Shown one piece after another: positions 35,840 to 46,588 of a stretch of 64,000 bases of DNA. The stretch's first letter is position 1, and every line of letters starts with the position of its first letter. Both the position numbers and the translations under genes were made by a program. Source of the DNA: Ceraceosorus guamensis (taxonomy: Eukaryota > Basidiomycota > Exobasidiomycetes > Ceraceosorales > Ceraceosoraceae); contig NW_020290002.1 of NCBI RefSeq assembly GCF_003144195.1, positions 531,163 through 595,162 on the forward strand, in the 5' to 3' direction. The notes beneath the pieces are model-generated. The model was not told the origin of the DNA. It searched no databases and saw nothing but the letters and a program-made list of their open reading frames with translations.

Positions 35840-36473
35840 ATGTCTGACGGTAAGTCGAGCTCTGGACGCCGACTAGATTGAGGCGGACATGGCACTCCTT
35901 CCCAACCGCTCACTCTTCCACTCTTCTTCCCGCTGCCATTGCAAACTCTCTCAAGAGTCCAAGACCATTCCTGAGGCCAAGCAGGACCTCAACACTCACG
36001 AGCTCTCGTCTGGCGCCAACGAAAGCACGCACACCGACGAGTCTGGCGTAAGCGGACTGCTCCATAAGGTGACGGACAAGGTGCAGGAGGTCGGACACAA
36101 GCTGGCCGCAAAGGATGACGAGTGAGTGACTGGTTGTTGGAGGGGCCATGCGAAGAGCGCGACTGGTTGTCGGACGGGCCATGCGAAGGATGTGACTGTC
36201 TCTCTGAGTCAAATCGAGACGAGAGCGGCACGTTGCAGACCTGCTTGTCTGCTCGTCTGCGGCTGTCCGCGCTTTACGCACAGAGATGGGTGTGTAGCCC
36301 ATCCATGTCACAGAGCCCGCCGCTTCTTGCAGGGTCGGAGCAAGCCGCCAAGAGACGACACTGACCCAGTCTCTTGACATCTGACGTCTCCCACTAGAAC
36401 GCACATCGCTCAGCAAGAGCACTACGTCAACGAGAGACCAGGAGGTGGTCAGATCTCGATGGGCATGCAATGA
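35840..36473 (+). CDS. Small hydrophilic protein, 83 aa, possible LEA/Hsp12-like stress protein
   Basis: Three exons in conserved phase: 35840-35849 (10 nt, encoding MSD plus one base), 35956-36121, 36398-36473. The product is very hydrophilic, without Cys or a membrane span. Its middle is one amphipathic helix (SGLLHKVTDKVQEVGHKLA) and its tail is YVNERPGGGQISMGMQ. The start MSD, size and helix recall fungal Hsp12/hydrophilin stress proteins, but similarity is compositional, so function is inferred weakly. If intron 2 is retained, a stop follows at once and gives a shorter form ending in KDDE. A frame starting at 35889 could give an alternative N-terminus. Intron 2 carries a 33-bp tandem duplication. 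Confidence 0.6.
36128..36193. repeat. 33-bp tandem duplication inside an intron
   Basis: Copies begin at 36128 and 36161, sharing gactggttgt and gggccatgcgaag. The repeat lies just inside intron 2 of the small hydrophilic gene. Confidence 0.7.
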
Positions 36474-37417
36474 TGCCGAGAAGCGCTTCGATCCCATCGC
36501 TGTATCAAGCATGTAGTACGGAGCGACACGTCCGTCACCCGCTGTATCAAGCATGTAGTAGTACGGAGCGAGACGTCCGTTACCCTCTTCTCATGCTTGA
36601 ATGCACGTCTTCTGACCGCCTTCCCTGATTCGACGGTGCGGTCATGTGATCGGGTACATGTCTAACGCGTGGAATCAGCGCACCCAGCTCGCACCACCAG
36701 CGGTGATTTCGAGATCGTGGTCGTATCATTTGGCGCTGAGCCGTCTGTACTACTAGCGATGAGAATCACGCAGTCAACTAGCTGACGAAAGATTCGCTTG
36801 CGCTGACCGAGTGCGGTCGCGCGTACATGTATTCAAGGTGCTTTGCGTCGACGAGAGCTTATATCACAGTGAGGTACGTAGTGAGAAGTAGGGGTGGAGA
36901 AGGCATCGAACCAGTGTGTCGGTCGATCGCCACATGATGAATCAGGTACCGCTGCTGATTGTCTTGATGATGGCGCAAGGGAGGGCTTGCGCTGGCGGAA
37001 TCTGGGCTTGATTGAAGACCATGTACAGCTGAGGTCGCGAATTCGATGGTGAATGCGATCAATTTGGGGGCGAAGGGAAGAGGTTGATGGATCATTTGGC
37101 GTGACTTCAGAGGCGTGCGTCGGAAGGCGTGCATCCGATAGACAGCCTGCTGTCAGTCAAAGAGGGGTGCGCTGCTTGTGACGGTTGAGCCTGGAAGGTG
37201 ACGACGAGATGACGATGTGAAAAGTTTGTGGATTCAACGGTGACCGAATGAAAGTTGGCGATGTGTCCGAGATGGCCAAGTCACATTGACTTGAGCATTG
37301 ACAGACTAGTGTGGAGAATCGCTCGAGTTGAGGTGATCTAAGAAGGTTGGGAGCCATGGGTTGTGTTCATGCAGGCTGCCATCTTGAGCTGGTTGATGAA
37401 TCGAGGCACGATATGCT
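36474..37417. other. Convergent intergenic region with a short tandem repeat
   Basis: 3' flanks of the small hydrophilic gene (+) and the repeat-peptide precursor (-). A 42-45-bp duplication sits at its left end; no gene seen. Confidence 0.5.
36499..36585. repeat. 42-bp tandem duplication in the 3' flank
   Basis: Two copies (36499-36540, 36541-36585) of gctgtatcaagcatgtagta...; the second has an extra GTA and one substitution (gacacgtccgt versus gagacgtccgt). Confidence 0.7.
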
Positions 37418-37843
37418 CTACCAAGCAGGCAGGCGAACGGGGCCAAGCTTGCGCTCGCGTTTCCAGTTTGGAGGACGACGTGCCTCAGCTTCAGGAGCGG
37501 GATTGGCTTCGCGCTTCCAGTTTGGAGGGCGACGGGGGTCTGCCTCGGGATTGGGACCACGCTTCCAGGAGATTGGGCGACCGCTGAACGCCTCGCGTTT
37601 CTCGACCTCTACAGCCTCTTCACTTCGCCATTGAATTCTGCTTGGTGCCCGATTTCCCTGTGGCTCGGGCGACTGTATGCGTTGATCAGGAGAGGTAGAA
37701 TGCGTCAACGTGAGTGTCAACGGCTGCGGCGGTGGTAAGGCGCACCGTGCTGATCTACTCACGCGCTCGACGAGACTAGGAGCAGCTGCAACGCAGGCAA
37801 CAGCCAGCATGCTGGTGATAGCGAGAGCACGCAGAAGCTTCAT
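37418..37843 (-). CDS. Secreted Kex2-processed repeat-peptide precursor (alpha-factor-like layout), 111 aa
   Basis: Two exons: 37843-37763 and 37672-37418, phase 0. Residues 1-21 form a signal peptide (MKLLRALAITSMLAVACVAAA). A pro-region of about 30 residues follows, then Lys-Arg at residues 52-53, 64-65, 80-81 and 98-99. Cutting after each KR frees four peptides: EAFSGRPISW, GPNPEADPRRPPNW, EANPAPEAEARRPPNW and the C-terminal ERKLGPVRLPAW; each ends in Trp. The leaders of peptides 2 and 3 parse fully into X-Pro/X-Ala dipeptides (GP-NP-EA-DP; EA-NP-AP-EA-EA), the substrate type of Ste13-like dipeptidyl aminopeptidases, so both would trim to the same RRPPNW. A 54-nt imperfect repeat encodes the two RRPPNWKRE copies. 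Alternatives are a KEP/repellent-type wall peptide or a RiPP precursor; no UstY-like gene is nearby. An AT-rich ATATAATC lies about 250 bases upstream. Confidence 0.75.
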   Translation of the reverse strand: MKLLRALAITSMLAVACVAAAPSLVERVSRSARCALPPPQPLTLTLTHSTSPDQRIQSPEPQGNRAPSRIQWRSEEAVEVEKREAFSGRPISWKRGPNPEADPRRPPNWKREANPAPEAEARRPPNWKRERKLGPVRLPAW

Positions 37844-38489
37844 GATGGACGAAGGTGGTGCTGAAGCGAGGTGAAGAGCTTGACCGTTGAGCGTCGAGTG
37901 TGTGGCTTGTGGAAAAGGCCGATTGCGATCGACGTGACGCAAGTCGCAGAGCTCCCAGCGTAGATCGACGAGATAGCTGAGTGAGGTGTGAACGAAGAGT
38001 GTGGAGGCGTGATTGAGAGGGTGAGGGATGGTAGGGATGAATTTGTCAGTCACGAGTGGGCCCACAACCACGACGCTCGGGGGCTCTGATTATATGTTGA
38101 TAGCGAGCGAGCAGGACGTGACGATGGCAGGAGCTGAGATGAAAGAGAGCTGCTTGGCTGCAGCGGGGTGCCGTCATCCATCAAACCCACCGACCCCAAT
38201 TTTGTGGGCAACGAACTCAGCCGCATCAATCATTGCACCGGAGCAGCAGGTGGGCAAAGCTCCGTGACCAGAGGTTGGCCGGCATGTGAACACTCGCAGC
38301 TCCATGAAGGACGCTGCTGGGACATGAGAGCACGCAAAGCTAGGGGTGGTTGCGTGGACGCAGCAGCGTCACAGCAGTGTAAGACGCGGGAAGCTGCACG
38401 ATGAAACCCCCTGCAAGTTTACGCGCGCGCGAGAGGCAAGGCACGCGGCAAGCAGCTCACATCATCAAGCAGACATGCATGGGTTTTGT

Positions 38490-38504
38490 CCCCCCCCCCC
38501 CCCC
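38490..38504. repeat. Homopolymer run of 15 C
   Basis: Uninterrupted C tract in non-coding sequence; its exact length is uncertain in most sequencing technologies. Confidence 0.8.
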
Positions 38505-39385
38505 AATGCAGCAAGGTGCAGCAGACTCAGACACCCCTTTGACGGGTCGCGGCTAGGCAGCTCGATCGCGGCGATCACCGCACGCACTTTTCGCCCTTGC
38601 CTCATGTCTCGCAGCTAGCTAGCACAACCCGGATCAGGGCTCGCACGCGCATTGCTCCCGGTTCATCCTTGGGCGTCGAAAGATCTCTCGAAGGCCTTGG
38701 CACAGCGCCACAGCCCGGCACCACTCGACGGTGAAGCAGCGGTGAGCAAGAAGGCAACGCACGCAAGGAGTCTCCCAGCGCCCACAACTCGGGTCGGCCC
38801 CTGCTTTCTCCCCCCCTGACCGTCTTTGACAGAGCTTTGATGCTCCAAGCCGTCATCGCTGCTGTCAAGGAGGTCCCAGCGAAGCAGCATCGTTACATGG
38901 AGGCCAGTGCGCATCCTGAGCGGTTGCTGCCGATCCGCAGGCCCTGCCTGCCACAGGCAGCAAGAGGATCAAGGGTGACGATCGAGTAGAAGTCCTCTGT
39001 AGCGGCCAAAGACATCCGCATCGGGAGACGTTCCTGAGCGACACCTGTGTTGCAGGAATGTTCTCAGACGCTCCAAGTGACGGTGCCCAGCAGTGCCCTT
39101 GCTGGCTGCCCTGCTGCCTGCCGCATTCAATCTAAATGGTGCCGAATCTCGCACTAGCGTGTTCCCGTGACGCGAGCTGCATCGACTCACCCGCCAATTA
39201 AAGCAAGAACCCTGCCGACTTGGCAGCAACTCACGTCGTCGAAAGTCGTCCTTGGGATGGCGCGAGACTTGCTAATATGCTTGGCAGATGAGGTGTCTGC
39301 CTGTTGAAGATCTTGTCGCGCGCGGATGAGATCTGCCGGTGGGTGCGGGTGATGATGATACCTATTGCAGACGGCATGGGACAAC

Positions 39386-39395
39386 AATCGTGAAT
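39386..39395 (+). repeat. AATCGTGAAT dispersed motif, copy 5
   Basis: Exact match continued by further ATCGTGG units (39386-39407), the most extended occurrence in the window. Confidence 0.6.
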
Positions 39396-42174
39396 CGTGG
39401 ATCGTGGTGGATCGGCAACGCTGAACCAAGACTTTACATATGTTGGAGGCGAAGCGGAGTAGGCAGAGCCAGTAAGCAAGGTCTTCCTTCCCTGCTTCGT
39501 ACGGTGAGGTCGCGAATGCTGGCAGTACGGTCAGAAAAGGTCAATTGTGAGCGCGTATGCTTGGCCAGATCTTGCCCTTGTTCCTCCCGGCTTGCTGCTT
39601 GCCGCTTGCCGCATGGCTGTCCACAACCAAGGAGAACTATAGCTGCTTGACTCCTCTTTCGGGGCTGAGGCGTACAGGTCTCGGTAGCACCGTAGCAGAT
39701 CTCTGACACACCCACGCAGCTCCCGGTTCATCATACGATGTCGAGAAATGGGCACATGAGGAATTGAATATAGACAGATACTGCGCACCGTTGCGGCTCC
39801 TCCAATTGCTCTTTATTCCGCCCCGAAACCGCTGTCGTGCCGGCACCACCCTTGCAAATCGCGCATATTAGGTCGCACCTTGCTCAAATGAAACCATGCA
39901 CATCAGCTCGAGGACTTGAATTGAGTTCGATCAAATCTTACGAAAGCAGACCCAAGAATCGTAAATCAGGATACACGATTCATTAATTCCGATCCGCTGC
40001 TGCGCTTATTTCGGCACCATCATTTGGCGCTGGGTTCAGGTTACTCACCACTTTTTCGCCGAGACACACTCGTGACTCTGGTGAATCTGCGAGCTGAATC
40101 AGCGCCTCGACATCGAGGCCAAATTGTGATAGAAAATGCTGGCCACAGATCTCTCGAGGAGAATCCGTCATCACTTACACGCCACAGATGTGAGCCTCTG
40201 CGAGCGATGTTCGCCTTGGCAGTCGATTATGTAGCCCCACTCATGGAATTCTAGGAGCAAGAGCAAGCAAGAGCTGACGTGGACTGCTGCGTAGCCACTT
40301 GTCCAAAGTAGTATGGTCTCAGGGCGCGCGCCTACGGCCCAGAGTAGCAAGGTCAAGAGCGGTTCTAATTTTACCAATATAGCAATTCACGTAGCTTGCC
40401 TGGCTGCATGTCAATCCGGTCTGTCCTGTGTTCAGGAGGAGCCCTTGGCATGGCTATGGCTATGGCTGATGCATGGCTTTCACTGACCACGCGGCGATTT
40501 GTGCTTTGGATTCATCCGAGCCCGAGCAGCGAGCAAGTCACGATGGAGTGTTCGCACTGACGAGCGCGAATTGTGAATCTGAATCAGAATTCAGAAGAGT
40601 CCACGTTGCTGCCATCCTGGATGCAGACCAAGCGCGAATGTGGTCCAAGTCTTGAGTGTTGCGTTCTATAGCGCCTTCCTTGCCAGCAATACATGCCATG
40701 TGTACAAAAATTGCTCGCCTGATATATGGTGTCGTGATGCGTGCACACGAATCACGTTTGGTCGTGTGACCATGCACTCGCTATCGCGAGTGTCTCGGGA
40801 ACGCGGAATTCCGGTCAAGGCGATCGGCGCAGCTGCATAGAGATGAGAAGAGCAACCTGCGACCGGTACAGCATATGTATGAGCTTACAAATATACGTAT
40901 GGCTCGATCGACGGGCGACGAGGACGATGGTGTACATCACCTGGTTTGACGAGCTTGAGGTCTGTGGGCGCTGCAAGTCCAGGCGAGCGGGAAGAAACTC
41001 AGCATCATCGGCGCTGGAACAGCAGGTATGCTGCGATCGAGAAGGAATGAATCTGAGTCGCAACCATAGCGTGACTCACAGGGAGCGCGCAGATCCTGGT
41101 CTCTGATCGTGTATGCGTATACAAATGAAGCTCGTACGACCTATGCATGAGTGGTTCAAACCTCGAGTCTGACAGGTGTATGCGCGTTAGGCGGTGCGCA
41201 GCCCAGGCGGCTGTTTCGTCTCGGCCTCTAGCTTCCATCCTTGCAACCATCGTGATGAGTGCATGGATGGTCGCGGAGTCTGCTCGGCGAATGGCCTATG
41301 CTTATGCTTGCCATGCAGCATAGTCTTCCGGCAAAACCGCCTTTCACAGCTTTCATAATATGAAACTCATGACTGCGGCAACGCGTGGTGCAATTCGCAG
41401 CTTTGCGGTGCTGCAGTGAGCTGAGAAACCGCATGGATAAACAGCGGGAAACGGAAGCATATACTCAAACAATCACCTGCCGACGGTCGACGCATGGGCT
41501 GAATGAGCATCGACGGTACCGAGGAAAAGACATGGCTGTGCTTTGCTTTGCTATGCAACCAATTCCATGCACCTTGACGGAGAACAGCTGCTGCGCGCTT
41601 CGAGAGCAGTGACATGCGTCACCGTGCTCACAGCAAGTCACCACCATGACCACAGCACGGAGCTCAGCTAGGCATCTGCATCTCCCAGGCTGTGCCTTGC
41701 ACGACTTGCTCTGAGCGCCTGCGGAACCGCCGACTGGCACTTCCCTTGCATGTATGCAGGCGAGCAAACAGCAAAAAAGACGCCCGCCGACAGCCGAGCC
41801 AGCGTGCGCATCGGTTCCGACATACGAGGCTAAAGGCTGGACGGTCCCGTCAACGCCTTCATGGTTAGGGTTCACATACATGGAGGCGACGGACGCCGTC
41901 TCGTGGCTTCACTCGGAATGCGCATTTCGGTGGCGGTTGGAAGCGCTTGCGTCCTTCCAAGAGCCTTCGCCATGCAGCACCTCTTGCCAGTCTGAATGAA
42001 GGCGCTACTACTGCGCATGTGAACTCGGCTTTGCGTTAAACGCGGCCTGGCTGAGATGCGGTTTCCGGAGCCCTTGCCAGCATTGGTGCTCCAGTCATTC
42101 CTACACAATTCATTCACGCGAGTTTGAATCCTTGGCGTAGCGTACATGCGGCATTGTGTGACGTTGTTACAAGC

Positions 42175-45100
42175 TCAGAATGCAGAAGTGGTCCTCATAC
42201 TCTCTAGCTTTTTGTTCACCTCTGCCGGCGTGCGATCAAGCTCCTCGGCAATAGCCCGTTGTTTGGGCGGGGACAGCAAGCCATAAGTCTCGCATAGGTC
42301 GCCATCCACCACGCCTTTCACCGGCGCATAGTAACCTCTGTACGCCAGGTGGTCCCTGCCTACTACGCTAGATGTGGCCTCTTGTCTGAGGTGCATCTCG
42401 AGCGTGCTAAGAGTATCGACATCCTCTTTCGCTACAAAGGGTATCAGAGCGCCGATCGTGCCCCCAAGACCAGTGTAGAGAATGACTTCCCTTCCTCCAG
42501 GCACGAGACTAACCTTGGTCAAGCTGGTGATGATCTCGTTTAGGTGGTAGTGCGCCACGAGCTGGCTCTTGTGAGGCGCGCCTTGCAGATATGGCTTCTC
42601 ATGGAGCACTGACAGCCCCGAGGTATCCTCATCCACGGACTTGCTGATGTCGGCGTCTATCCTTGAAATGAAGACATTGCCAAACTTGTCCGCGCCTGCA
42701 ACAGTATCGTAATCGAGCAATTGAGTGACTGTCATCCACCGTGGCACTGTGTCGTCCGCAAAGATCAGCAAGCGATTTTCTGCGGGCTTGTAGGTGGCGT
42801 AGAAGACGGACTCCGCCTGATCGCTGACGATAATGCGAGAGCCTTGGGTCTCGAGCGACACGATCGAGGTGGAGAAGTTCTGCAGGAATGGTGCTGTCAT
42901 TCAGCACCAGACTTGAAGTGCGATCCCACAAGCAGGTCCAACTCACCTTGTTCTCGCACTTGCGCAACAGCTTCTTCTTGCCGAGGTCATATATGCGCAG
43001 AGCTTTGCCCACGCCCGCGAGAAGCCTACCGCCAAACGACTTGAGCGCAAGTGGAATGTCGTCCACCTCAGTCTTCTGCAGTAATTCCAAGCCTCTGCCG
43101 TCGTCAATGAGCTTAAAGACGCTCAAATAGGCTTGACCCACAGAGCGAGGACTGACGTGGACGTCGACACCACTGCCAACAACCAAGTAGGGTTCTGCCG
43201 CTCCAAAGGGAACCAAAGCGGCGCTGAAGGCTGCTTCGTTACCCTCCAAATCGAGCTGGAATGTTGTCTTGAATCCTTCCGCATCGACGACCCGAATGCA
43301 GCTGCTCCATTGCCCAGCTTCACCTCGCACGGGGCCGAAGTCGGCGGCTGGAAGATCAAGGACGCCCCTTTTGACCTTTCTGCTCGACGAGCCGCTTGCC
43401 GCTAGTCTCTGGTCCTGAGCCCATGGTGACAATGTGCGATGATCCGCTTCGACCACGTAGAACAAAGTCGTTCTGCTTGGATGGTTCACAAACCGGCGAG
43501 GGGTGTAGCTCAAGGGCAGGGTATCCATTTTGAGCTTGGTGCCCAGCGTCGGGATTGTAAAGATCCGCAAGCTGCCAGAGATTATACCAATCAGGCCTTG
43601 CGGGCACATTTCAGCAGAGAAAGACCAGGCATGATCGAGCGCTTCGAAGATTAGAGGGGTGAAGTGCGACCGACCCTGATGCGTGTACGAGAGCCAAGAT
43701 CGGGAGCTGAGCGCGAGCACGGCAGTCTGAGTTCCGTGAACCTTGACTCGGACCAGGCGAACTGGCTTGGCACCCAGGAATCGTGTCCTCGTATCAGTCA
43801 ATTGCCCAGAGATAGGGTCCAGCACCGTCCGAAGTAGCACACCGTTGGACAATCCGATGTTGACAAAGAGAGTGGCGTGGTTCCTGTCGATGACGGAATC
43901 TTCCATCTCTGCAATACAGATGCTGCTCGCCGGCGCGGTCAAAGCTTGGATCGAGATGCTTGCAAGCGTGCTGTCCGGGTCCAGAGAGACGACGCGCACA
44001 GTCTGATCGTCACACCCCACAGCCAGGTAAGGTGTTCTTTGCCTTCCTTCCGGCACGTCCGCAATGCTCAGCGTCAAAACTCTTGCGCCGACGCTCTTCC
44101 TTTCTTGATACTCGTTCAGCTGACCATCCATGTCAAGCTCAAAGTACACTAGCTCGTTGGTCGGCGCCAGCGCCAACACCACCTGCCTCTGGTTCGTAGC
44201 AGCCGCTACGATCTGGGTGGGCCGGCCATTCGGAGCTGCGGGGGTTTCCCACTCCGTGACTTGCTTGTCAATCATGACGTGCCTGATGCCTCCAGGGTGG
44301 ACTTGGAGGAGTGCATCGGTGCCCAACTGCTGGACAGCCAAGGTGGGCGCGGAGGTCAAGAATCCGGAGTCGCTCACTTCCTCGATGGTTTCGCCGATTG
44401 AGAGAACGAGCGTACCGTTGACGAAGGACAGGACGATGTAGGCATCGTACTGATCCTCAGCTTTTAGTTTGGTCGTCCAGACCGCGCCTGGCACTCCTGG
44501 CAAATCCGAGCTGATCGCTTCTTGCACCTCGAGACCGTGCTGCAGCATCTTGAACGAGCTTCGCGGTCCTCTGCCGCAAGCAGCTATGATCTGGGGCGAG
44601 TCCGTCAAGAGCGGGTTGAGCACCTTGGCGTCCAAGATGGGGTCCAGAGCTGAGATCTCGTCCGTTTGCATGAGATTTTCGAGCGGTCTCGGGACGAAGG
44701 TTGGAACCTCTGGTGCCTCGTCTCCTGCGCCAAGAGAATCATGGTCCACGCTGGAGTACTCGGGCAGATCGTCGTCGTCTCCGAGCTTCTGGAACGAGTA
44801 AATGTAGCTTGGACCACTCTCCGATGCCACAAAGAGGAGACCTGCTCGCAGAATGACCAGCGATGCGGCAATTGGCACCGTGTCGAAGTACTTGATTTTG
44901 AGCGCCTGCATGTCTTCCCCGTCGTGCTCAATTGTGATCTTGAAGAGATCCCCATCCTCATTTTGTACCAGGAAGAAGAAGCCGGTCTGCAGAACGCAGC
45001 CAAATAAGGTCAGTCCGCGAGCCGCGCTCGTGAGCTCTCCATGCACCGCCGACGCCCACTCACTTTCATCCTGTGACACACACTCGCAACGATGATGCTG

Positions 45101-46136
45101 CCGCGCTGTTCTGCATTGACGGGGTTCAATCGCTTTGGTATCGGGACACGATGCTCCTCCCCAACGCTGTGCTTGTAGGAGATGTAGTCCTCGGAGCAGA
45201 CCAACACTCCGCTCGGACCCTCCCACCTCTCCGACGTTTGATTGTAGCCACCAGGCACAGCGATGAGATGTGATGCGGTGTGGGAGACTGGCGAGGTCCA
45301 CCTTCGGACCACGTGATTCAAGCCCAAGTCGAGCTCGTAGTATGTCAAGAGCTGCGACGAGGCGGATCAGCAGTCAACGATGAATTTTGATGACTGAAGC
45401 AAGCACAACAGCCACATTTCGCCGCTCACCTTTTCAGTACTTTCATAAGCAGCGCCTGAGGCATCCCGATCGGCTTCTTCGTAGCCAACTTCCAGCGCCG
45501 CAAATACTGGATTTTCGTAGCCCACGTCCACACCAATGAGCGCATGGATGATCGCGCTATTCCTGTGCGCCTCGAGTGGACTGCTGATGGTCAGGTTGGC
45601 AGCTGCGTCCCGATTCAGGATGTACACCAGCTTGGCCTTCTCCAGGGCGCCAATCATCACCGCTCTGCCCTTGGGATCCACCGCCAGATACTGGCCGGGC
45701 ACTATGCGGCGTGACCCTGATCTGCCGAACGTTTCACAGTGCACCTGCACGAATTGAAGCGTCTTGATGTCCAATTCCAGCAGAGCTATGCGACCTGAAT
45801 CAGAACCGACGATGAGATAGTCTATGCGGGAGGACGAAGCGTTAGCAAAGCCACGGGCCCAGCCGCATTGTCCAAGCATACAGCCCACCTGAGCATACAG
45901 CACTCACCTTTGCTACCGCCAGTCAGCCTGAAGCTGGCCAAGCTGCGCACGATGCCAAAGCATTCCTGCTCAGCCAAGCTCACACTCCTTCCGCTGCTCG
46001 TGTCTGGTCTCAGGAGCTCCAACCTGCTGCCACCCCTACAAACCACGATCTCTTGCGTCCTTGTGCCGGAGAATTGTCCCACCACAGCAGCTGTGATGTT
46101 GCTGGGCGGAACGAGGGAGAGGTTGTAGAGATGCAT
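42175..46136 (-). CDS. RSE1: Splicing factor 3B subunit 3 (SF3B3/RSE1), 1217 aa
   Basis: Five exons: 46136-45908, 45821-45430, 45351-45064, 44986-42947, 42879-42175. U2 snRNP component with triple beta-propeller fold (CPSF160/DDB1 family), contacting SF3B1 at the branch site. Near-collinear with the human protein: start [197 protein letters not shown] and [18 protein letters not shown]. The length equals the human 1217 residues. One 2-kb exon carries the central two thirds. Divergent with POP4. Confidence 0.97.
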
Positions 46137-46588
46137 GGTGCAGGGCGATGCAGAGCAAGTCGTTCGCGAGATGCTCGAGGAGCGCCACCAGACACCACAC
46201 TTAGTGCCAATCGGACACGAGGCCTGCGTATATGGTGCGGAGGTGAATAACGAGAGATGCGGGATGGCAATAGTGGCCGTGGGGAAGGTGCACCTGAGCT
46301 TGAGGCGTCGAGGGTCGGAATTTTGAATGATCAAGAACATGAATGTTCTTGCGACGCGTCACGTGCTATGCAAGCAGAGGCGGGCTGTATGCCTATCAAA
46401 GTTGAACTTCTCTCCCCTGCGCGCCGTCGTGACACTGCCTCCACCTTCTGCTGGGCCCGAGCGGGTGGATGACCACAGCCCATCAACGCTCTTCTTCCCT
46501 CACACTGTGACCTGCTCCAAGATCTTGCCCACCAGCACCAAATCTCGCACTCAGTCAACCTCGCCCGTAGTCGCCGCGGTAGGCCGCT
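46137..46588. other. Shared divergent promoter of SF3B3 and POP4
   Basis: 452 bases with a CACGTG (46360-46365) and an inverted repeat AAGAACATGAATGTTCTT at 46333-46350. No gene of its own. Confidence 0.5.
46333..46350. promoter_or_regulatory. Near-perfect 18-bp palindrome AAGAACATGAATGTTCTT
   Basis: The arms AAGAACAT and ATGTTCTT are perfect inverse complements around a 2-base centre, about 200 bases upstream of the SF3B3 ATG. It could be a dimeric transcription-factor site; no family assigned. Confidence 0.45.

Larger units (their letters stand above)
37844..42174. other. Gene-poor region, 4.3 kb
   Basis: No frame with a recognisable domain or a phase-consistent exon chain. It contains a run of 15 C (38490-38504), one AATCGTGAAT copy (39386-39395) and degenerate relatives near 39954-39992. 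The upstream region of the repeat-peptide precursor is included. Degenerate repeats, a non-coding RNA or an orphan gene cannot be excluded. Confidence 0.5.

Noticed and set aside
36122-36364. Plus-strand frame with a repeated DWLxxGPCE unit
   Set aside because: It lies inside intron 2 of the small hydrophilic gene, is out of frame with it, and its repeat is explained by the 33-bp DNA duplication.
37347-37634. Plus-strand frame with repeated RFQFGGRR units
   Set aside because: It is the antisense image of the RRPPNWK repeats of the peptide precursor, which has a signal peptide, an intron and processing logic.
37418-37843. Dikaritin/ustiloxin-type RiPP cluster
   Set aside because: The precursor has Kex2-type repeats, but no UstY-like (DUF3328) oxidase, tyrosinase or other tailoring enzyme is seen in the window, and the core peptides lack the usual Tyr-containing repeat.
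37418-37843. Farnesylated basidiomycete mating pheromone
   Set aside because: The precursor has a signal peptide and ends in PAW, with no CaaX box.
41140-41180. GGTTCAAACC string resembling a tRNA T-loop
   Set aside because: The flanking bases do not form a T-stem and no acceptor or anticodon arm could be found.
41862-41876. Single TTAGGG string in the gene-poor region
   Set aside because: One copy only; no telomeric array and genes continue on both sides.
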